A stretch of 11,588 nucleotides of DNA, from NCBI GenBank assembly GCA_003838065.1, contig QZAC01000147.1:1-11588 (forward strand). The letters run 5' to 3'. Both the position numbers and the translations under genes were made by a program. Source of the DNA: Methanocalculus sp. MSAO_Arc2. Its GTDB lineage: Archaea; Halobacteriota; Methanomicrobia; Methanomicrobiales; Methanocorpusculaceae. Within the stretch, counting starts at the first letter, position 1. The number at the start of each line of letters is the position of its first letter. Positions 7,637 to 11,588 of this stretch are shown here, piece after piece. The notes below the pieces were generated by a model, which saw only the letters and a list, made by a program, of their open reading frames with translations, was not told the origin of the DNA and made no database searches.

Positions 7637-10125
7637 GCATCACCCCTGCTTGCACGCTCATCAGCAGCCTTCATCAATGCCTCAAGATATGCAATGCGGA
7701 AAGGTCCATGATCGTGCCGATCCCTGAGACTCAGGATTCGTGCAGACCAGCTCGGTCCAAGTAAACCATCACCCAGCTCCATATACGAGAGATCAAGAGT
7801 TGTTCCTGGAACCCTCACTCCTCCACCAAGATCCGTCTCCTCAATGATATCACCATCCCAGACACCTCTTGCAAATCTCTTCTTCTTATCTGGAGGGATG
7901 CGTTCATCGGGCATTGACCGTAACGAACCACGTACCTTTCCATGATGTGCAGCAACAAGATATGCGACAAGATCAACTCTCCCATTCTGGAGGGCGAGGA
8001 TAGCTGAGGCAAGTTCATGACGGAAGTACTTCCGACGTTCATCATTCTCATTGGCCCCGATCTTCCCTCCTCTCTTCCAGGCATCCTGTGGAGCCTTTGC
8101 TGCCGGAGGATATGGGAACTGCGCCAGTTTATCCTCCCTGATCATTGCCTGAAATGAGGGGTGTGCCTTCCCCGCATCATGCCAGCGTACCGCTTCAATG
8201 AGGGCATCACTGAAGGAATGGTGTAACACTATTGAACCGAGTATCCCTCTCATCTCATCAGAGACAGAATCGGTATGTTCTACTATAGATTGCCAGCTCC
8301 CGATCGCCATCTCGTTTCCTGAGTATCCTGCTTCAATTGTATCCTGAGTGGGGGAGATGATCGAAACTGGCTTTTTTGATGAATTATTCCACCCTTCAGA
8401 GTCGGTATAGCGTCCATCTTTTGCCTGGAGCATGAGAGTCATTCCCGGATAGATCCTCATATTATTCGGAATCCTGACCCACTGTTCTTCAAGTGAATCC
8501 CACCTCCATGCAATAGCATTCTTTTTTATCAGGTTCTGCATCTCTCCAATCGGAACAGAACAGAGTTCATCCCGATGGGGTAATGGTTCATTTGAGGTAT
8601 CTTCATCAGATATATCCCGCCAGAAGACCTGGAGATCGGTATCGCTTGTCTCCCGGATAAATCGTGAGATATCAATATCTCCTCCTGCCAGATCAGGCGT
8701 GGTGTCAAAGAGCTCGATCAGATCCTTCCTTCGAATAACCTGCTGATGGCTCATCTTCTGTTTAATGGTGGGAAGATATGAGGGTCCAACACTCTTCCCC
8801 TCAAGCGCTCTCAGTAGACCCTGGGATTTAAGGATCTCATCCTCATCATAGGGTAGTGTTGATCCCTTCGTATCTGTGGATATATCGATCCAGTAGATCT
8901 CAGCGTCATCGTACTCACCAGACCGGTTACATCTACCAAACCTCTGGACAAGTGATGACCATGGTGCAACTTCTGTAAAAAGTACCTTTGCAGAAATATC
9001 AACACCGGCTTCGACAACCTGTGTGGAGATGATAATGGTACCATCCGGACCAGGCATTTCCAGAAGATCCTCAATACGCTTTTTTCGATCAAGCGGCCGG
9101 AAGCGAGAGTGAATGAGGATGCATTTTGCAGCTGACTTTCGTTTTATAATCTCCTGATACAGCTCAACTGCACGGTTAACGGTATTGATGACTGCAAGGG
9201 TTCTGGTACCGTGCTGATGCTTACTGAGAATTAATTCTGCAAGTTTCTTTGAATTGTTACCACCAGTATCAGCTTCATGAAGAATTTTCACAGCGCTTAT
9301 CCGTTTATCAACAGCAGACTGAGCTTTATCCGAATCCTCAAGACAAACCCTCCTGGTGATCTCATTCTTCGGGTTGAAGTCAACGGTATTGAGCCACTCC
9401 AGCTCAAGTGTTGCACTCATCCATATCGAACGACAGGGAGAGCCATCGATCGTCCCAATGATCTTTCGAAACGCCTGGAGCTGGGTTGTGGTAGCCAGCC
9501 CTCTTCCCATTAGTTGGATCTCATCCATTACCCAGAGGCAGTCATTATTCAGCAGTCCGAAATGTGTTGGCCACCGGAACTTACTCATCCCATAGCCACG
9601 GTTAAGAGCCCGTGAAAGAAGCATATCCTGTGTTCCAATAATGATAGCATCCCGTTCAGGATAGATATCCCACCATTCCCTATCTTCACCACCCATCAAA
9701 ACGGTCACAGCAATTCGATTATTTCCCTCAGCATGCTCCTGTGCAAATCCATCCACCGGTATATCATCACCGGGAGATTCAGCCTGCATGCCCAGATTGT
9801 TGAGCCATCCTTCAACCTTGGATCTTGTCTGTTCAACAAGCACCCTCATCGGCAGGCAATAGACCAATCTCCGTGGGGTTTGAGATCGGATTTCCTTATT
9901 ATTATCAAAACGTCTTCTCCACAGCCACCCCAAGATGATAGCATCCGTTTTTCCAAGACCAGTAGGAATCTCAATTAGATCTGGAATGGTGGCAGAGGTG
10001 GCAATAGAACGTTGAAAGGGGTATGGTTGATGAGCGGTAGCAGTCTTGAAAAATGTGTCAAAACGAGAGAAATCCTGAGAGTCATTAGCCTTTAATCCGA
10101 TATATGAATCAAAATCAGATTGCAT
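7633..10125 (-). CDS. cas3: Cas3 helicase-nuclease with C-terminal HD domain (type I-G)
   Basis: This 830-residue protein is the effector nuclease recruited to the DNA-bound complex, where it unwinds and degrades target DNA. The helicase comes first: Walker A IPTGLGKT (53-60), DEIQ (201-204, the DEAD/DEAH-box position), SAT (237-239), a second RecA-like domain with IHSRFRPLDR (338-347), STQVVEAGVD (367-376) and arginine-finger motif QRFGRCNRSG (394-403). The HD nuclease is at the C terminus (about 610-830): H617, H649-D650 (RWHDAGKAHPSF), H703 (RHELAS) and H727-H728 (AAHHGK). This order, the reverse of most Cas3 proteins, is typical of type I-G. The start at 10125 has an AAAAGGAA site at 10131-10138, 6 nt away. 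It is the first gene of the operon, and its stop overlaps the csx17 start. All motifs appear intact. Confidence 0.95.
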   Translation of the reverse strand: MQSDFDSYIGLKANDSQDFSRFDTFFKTATAHQPYPFQRSIATSATIPDLIEIPTGLGKTDAIILGWLWRRRFDNNKEIRSQTPRRLVYCLPMRVLVEQTRSKVEGWLNNLGMQAESPGDDIPVDGFAQEHAEGNNRIAVTVLMGGEDREWWDIYPERDAIIIGTQDMLLSRALNRGYGMSKFRWPTHFGLLNNDCLWVMDEIQLMGRGLATTTQLQAFRKIIGTIDGSPCRSIWMSATLELEWLNTVDFNPKNEITRRVCLEDSDKAQSAVDKRISAVKILHEADTGGNNSKKLAELILSKHQHGTRTLAVINTVNRAVELYQEIIKRKSAAKCILIHSRFRPLDRKKRIEDLLEMPGPDGTIIISTQVVEAGVDISAKVLFTEVAPWSSLVQRFGRCNRSGEYDDAEIYWIDISTDTKGSTLPYDEDEILKSQGLLRALEGKSVGPSYLPTIKQKMSHQQVIRRKDLIELFDTTPDLAGGDIDISRFIRETSDTDLQVFWRDISDEDTSNEPLPHRDELCSVPIGEMQNLIKKNAIAWRWDSLEEQWVRIPNNMRIYPGMTLMLQAKDGRYTDSEGWNNSSKKPVSIISPTQDTIEAGYSGNEMAIGSWQSIVEHTDSVSDEMRGILGSIVLHHSFSDALIEAVRWHDAGKAHPSFQAMIREDKLAQFPYPPAAKAPQDAWKRGGKIGANENDERRKYFRHELASAILALQNGRVDLVAYLVAAHHGKVRGSLRSMPDERIPPDKKKRFARGVWDGDIIEETDLGGGVRVPGTTLDLSYMELGDGLLGPSWSARILSLRDRHDHGPFRIAYLEALMKAADERASRGDA

Positions 10126-10160
10126 AATAGTTCCTTTTCATCACAACCATCTCCGTCAAC

Positions 10161-10203
10161 ATGATACTATTCTGAATGATACTCCGTATCGTTCGTACCA
10201 TAC
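10161..10203. promoter_or_regulatory. Cluster of GATAC half-sites at the predicted cas transcription start (possible operator)
   Basis: ATGATACT occurs twice, at 10161-10168 and 10176-10183, 15 bp apart. The second copy is part of the inverted repeat GATAC-tcc-GTATC at 10178-10190. A further GTAT/ATAC inverted pair spans 10186-10203. The cluster overlaps the transcript start predicted from the TATA box, where a repressor would be expected to bind. No regulator gene lies in the window. The motif is seen directly; its role is inferred. Confidence 0.3.
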
Positions 10204-10259
10204 ATTAATCTTTTTATTTAAAGTTGTAACCAAAAATTTTAATACGAATATTTTGATGC

Positions 10260-10261
10260 TA
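10260..10261. repeat. TA target-site duplication, left copy
   Basis: This TA pairs with the TA at 11467-11468. IS630-family elements insert at and duplicate a TA dinucleotide. Removing the element and one TA joins the cas upstream region directly to the repeat that begins at 11469. Confidence 0.8.
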
Positions 10262-10262
10262 G

Positions 10263-10286
10263 TGTCATGTCAATTATTAAGTGTCG
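10263..10286 (+). repeat. Left terminal inverted repeat of the IS630 element
   Basis: The first 12 bases, TGTCATGTCAAT, match the right end perfectly. Extending to 24 bp, 19 positions agree, ending in a shared GTCG. It is the transposase binding site at the left end. Confidence 0.9.
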
Positions 10287-10289
10287 TAA

Positions 10290-10299
10290 CTTTATTATA
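10290..10299 (+). promoter_or_regulatory. Putative TATA box for the transposase, suggesting a leaderless transcript
   Basis: CTTTATTATA is a plausible archaeal TATA box. It lies about 24 nt before the ATG at 10323, so transcription would start at or next to the start codon. No ribosome site precedes that ATG, unlike the cas genes, which agrees with a leaderless message. The call is by eye only. Confidence 0.4.
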
Positions 10300-10322
10300 T
10301 CACAAGCGTACTATAATAACTT

Positions 10323-11458
10323 ATGGGAAAATATGTTGTGACTCTCACCCAGGAAGAACGTGACATCCTTGAAGCCCTCTCCTCCAGAGGTAAACATTCA
10401 TCACAAACAGTTCTTAATGCCCTTATTCTCCTTGGATGTGATGAAGGAGAGCATCAGACACAGCGATCAACAAATGAAGAACTATCCCGCGTCTTGAAAA
10501 TCAGCATGAGAAAAATCGACCGTGTTAAAAGCAGATTTGTTCTGGAAGGTCTTGATGAGGCACTGACAAAGAAAAAACCTGATAGGATCTATGATAAAAA
10601 GACTGACGGTGATTTCGAAGCCAGATTAATTGCCTTGAGTTGCAGTGAACCGCCAGAGGGCTATTCCAGGTGGTCACTTCGATTACTGGGAGATAAAATG
10701 GTTGAACTTGAGTACGTTGACACAATATCTCATGAAGCCGTTCGTCAGGTTTTAAAAAAAAAAAAACGAGCTCAAACCGGGGCGAAATCAGGCGTGGGTA
10801 ATACCCCCCAACCAGAACGGTAATTTTGTTGCTCAGATGGAACGGGTTCTGGATGTGTATAAGCGACCCTTTGATTCACAACATCCAGTTGTTTGCATGG
10901 ATGAATCCCCAAAACAACTCATTTCTGAAACTCGGCAAACCATATCCTATACACCTGGATATCCCGCGAGACATGATTATGAGTATCGCCGTTGTGGCAC
11001 ATGTAATATTTTCATCGCATGTGAACCTCTTGCCGGAAAACGACTGGTAAAATAACCAATCGAAGAACCAAGCAGTATTGGGGCTGAATTTCTGCAGGAT
11101 ATTGCTGCCCAATATGAAGGCCAATACAATTACTCTGGTTATGGATAACCTGAATACACATGGACCTGGATCACTCTATGACACCTATCCTCCGGCAATA
11201 GCTAAAGCTCTCTGGGATCGGTTTGAGTTCATATATACACCAAAACATGGAAGCTGGCTAAATATGGCAGAAATAGAGCTGAGCGTTCTCACCAGCCAGT
11301 GCCTTGATCGAAGGATAGACAGTATTGAGGTTGTCCAGAGAGAGGTTAAAGCATGGGAAGAATCCCGAAATAACAAAGATAGTCGGATAAATTGGCAGTT
11401 AACGACTGAGGATGCACGAGTGAAGTTATCTCGCCTTTATTCGACTTTTGAAGATTGA
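10323..11458 (+). pseudogene. IS630-family DDE transposase, broken by multiple frameshifts
   Basis: The reading frame can be followed through the element only by changing frame four times. The N-terminal part (10323 to about 10760) encodes a helix-turn-helix DNA-binding region. At a run of 13 A (10754-10766) the frame moves, and the next stretch (about 10765-11055) reads NELKPGRNQAWVIPPNQNGNF and then VVCMDESPKQL with the first catalytic aspartate. A lost A near 11050 makes a stop (VK then TAA), an extra G at 11080-11083 shifts it back, and a change near 11115 moves it again. The last frame to 11458 holds LVMDNLNTHGPG (second aspartate) and HGSWLNMAEIELSVL (catalytic glutamate). The poly-A slip could be programmed, as in some IS630 relatives, but the other three breaks make a full-length product unlikely. 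Three of the breaks are in or beside homopolymers, so sequencing error is a weaker alternative. Confidence 0.9.
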
Positions 11459-11465
11459 CATGACA
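11442..11465 (-). repeat. Right terminal inverted repeat of the IS630 element
   Basis: Read on the minus strand this begins TGTCATGTCAAT and continues with an imperfect match to the left end (19 of 24). It overlaps the last codons of the broken transposase frame, which ends at 11458. Confidence 0.9.
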
Positions 11466-11466
11466 G

Positions 11467-11468
11467 TA
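11467..11468. repeat. TA target-site duplication, right copy
   Basis: This is the partner of the TA at 10260-10261. It lies directly between the right end of the insertion sequence and the first base of the I-C-like CRISPR repeat. Confidence 0.8.
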
Positions 11469-11500
11469 GTCACACCCTTCACGGGTGTGTGGGTTGAAAT
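11469..11500 (+). CRISPR. Isolated type I-C-like CRISPR repeat next to the insertion sequence
   Basis: This 32-bp sequence starts GTCACACCC, forms a perfect 7-bp stem (CACACCC 11471-11477 with GGGTGTG 11483-11489, 5-nt loop) and ends GTGGGTTGAAAT. That layout (GTC, stem-loop, GTGG-TTGAAA end, 32 bp) is the hallmark of type I-C repeats. From memory it differs at only a few positions from the Bacillus halodurans I-C repeat. It is unrelated to the 36-bp I-G repeat at 33-287. By its 3' end it would be transcribed on the plus strand. A degenerate second copy may occupy 11536-11567, leaving a 35-bp spacer-like segment at 11501-11535, the usual I-C spacer size. No I-C cas gene is in the window. The repeat identity is well supported; an array is not proven. 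Confidence 0.7.
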
Positions 11501-11525
11501 TACCTTGTTAAAGGTCTTCTCCACA

Positions 11526-11542
11526 GGTGAACTGAGTTCACC
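11526..11542. other. Perfect 7-bp palindrome with 3-nt loop
   Basis: GGTGAAC-tga-GTTCACC is a perfect inverted repeat right of the I-C-like repeat. A smaller hairpin (ACCTT/AAGGT, 11502-11515) precedes it. It could be a protein-binding site or RNA hairpin. There is no T-run after it on either strand to make it a convincing terminator. The remaining bases to 11588 show no gene. Confidence 0.5.
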
Positions 11543-11567
11543 CCCTTTCCAGGTAGATGGGTAAATT
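11536..11567 (+). CRISPR. Possible degenerate (terminal) I-C-like repeat
   Basis: Starting exactly 35 bp after the repeat at 11469-11500, this segment begins GTTCACCCCC and ends ATGGGTAAAT-T. Aligned with small gaps, it shares GT, CAC, CCC, TT, GGT, TGGGT and AAAT in order with the intact repeat; without gaps only about 15 of 32 positions match. A decayed last repeat is common at the trailer end of arrays. The spacing supports the call, the sequence only partly, and it competes with the palindrome at 11526-11542. Confidence 0.35.
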
Positions 11568-11588
11568 GTAAGCCCGAGATTATCTCAA

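Larger units (their letters stand above)
10126..10261 (-). promoter_or_regulatory. Upstream region and likely promoter of the cas operon
   Basis: This gene-free stretch separates cas3 from the insertion sequence. The best archaeal-type TATA box on the minus strand is TTTAAATA at 10215-10222, embedded in CTTTAAATAAAAAG. It predicts a transcript start near 10190 and a leader of about 65 nt carrying the cas3 ribosome site. Bases 10201-10261 are very AT-rich, which also fits a CRISPR leader facing right if the I-C-like repeat at 11469 was originally adjacent. The insertion sequence begins about 40 bp upstream of the TATA box, so it spares the core promoter but may have separated more distant regulatory sequence. 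The promoter call is by eye. Confidence 0.5.
10262..11466 (+). mobile_element. IS630-family insertion sequence (1,205 bp, probably inactive)
   Basis: The element is bounded by inverted repeats and by TA dinucleotides at 10260-10261 and 11467-11468, the target duplication expected for IS630/Tc1/mariner-type transposition. Its length and single DDE transposase frame fit IS630. The transposase is broken by several frame changes, so movement would need a helper copy elsewhere. It inserted upstream of the cas operon and divergent from it, directly against a CRISPR-like repeat on its right. The outermost base on each side (G left; C when the right end is read inward) does not match, so the exact boundary could be off by one base. 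Confidence 0.92.

Noticed and set aside
2630..10125. Accessory toxin, anti-CRISPR or new defence gene hidden in the operon
   Set aside because: The operon is filled by standard type I-G genes with gaps of at most 67 bp, leaving no room for another gene.
11526..11542. Intrinsic transcription terminator
   Set aside because: The stem is good but no T-run follows on either strand.

Overview
The window is dominated by a complete, apparently intact type I-G (formerly I-U) CRISPR-Cas locus. It is encoded entirely on the minus strand and reads right to left: cas3 (helicase with a C-terminal HD nuclease), csx17 (large subunit, Cas8-like), csb1 (Cas7-like), csb2 (Cas5-Cas6 fusion), a cas4-cas1 fusion, cas2, then a leader and a CRISPR array running off the left edge. 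Spacing is tight: a 4-bp ATGA overlap between cas3 and csx17, then gaps of 19, 17, 67 and 12 bp. This suggests one operon driven from the AT-rich region right of cas3. The gene set covers spacer capture (Cas4-Cas1, Cas2), crRNA processing (Cas6 part of Csb2), the surveillance complex (Csx17, Csb1, Csb2) and target destruction (Cas3).

The left end (33-287) holds four identical 36-bp repeats separated by three 37-bp spacers. In the minus-strand orientation the repeat ends ATTGAAGC, the array lies just downstream of cas2, and the leader-proximal repeat is at 252-287. No gene is supported in 288-567, which I read as the leader.

The right end (10262-11466) is a 1,205-bp IS630-family insertion sequence. 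It has 12-bp perfect (about 24-bp imperfect) terminal inverted repeats and a TA dinucleotide at each edge. Its transposase is broken by several frame changes and is probably dead. Immediately right of the element sits a single 32-bp sequence that looks like a type I-C CRISPR repeat, unrelated to the I-G array repeat. A degenerate second copy follows after exactly 35 bp. If the insertion sequence is removed, this relic or mini-array abuts the AT-rich upstream region of the cas operon, so the element may have inserted at a leader-repeat junction.

The organism is probably a euryarchaeon, perhaps a methanogen of the Methanomicrobiales. This rests on archaeal-looking TATA boxes, GGAGG-type ribosome sites, moderate G+C, and an impression of the IS630 transposase. 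It is an inference; bacteria such as Geobacter carry the same cas layout. The main anomalies are the hidden I-C-like repeat beside the insertion sequence and a perfect 36-bp direct repeat pair, spaced by 36 bp, inside the csx17 coding sequence.
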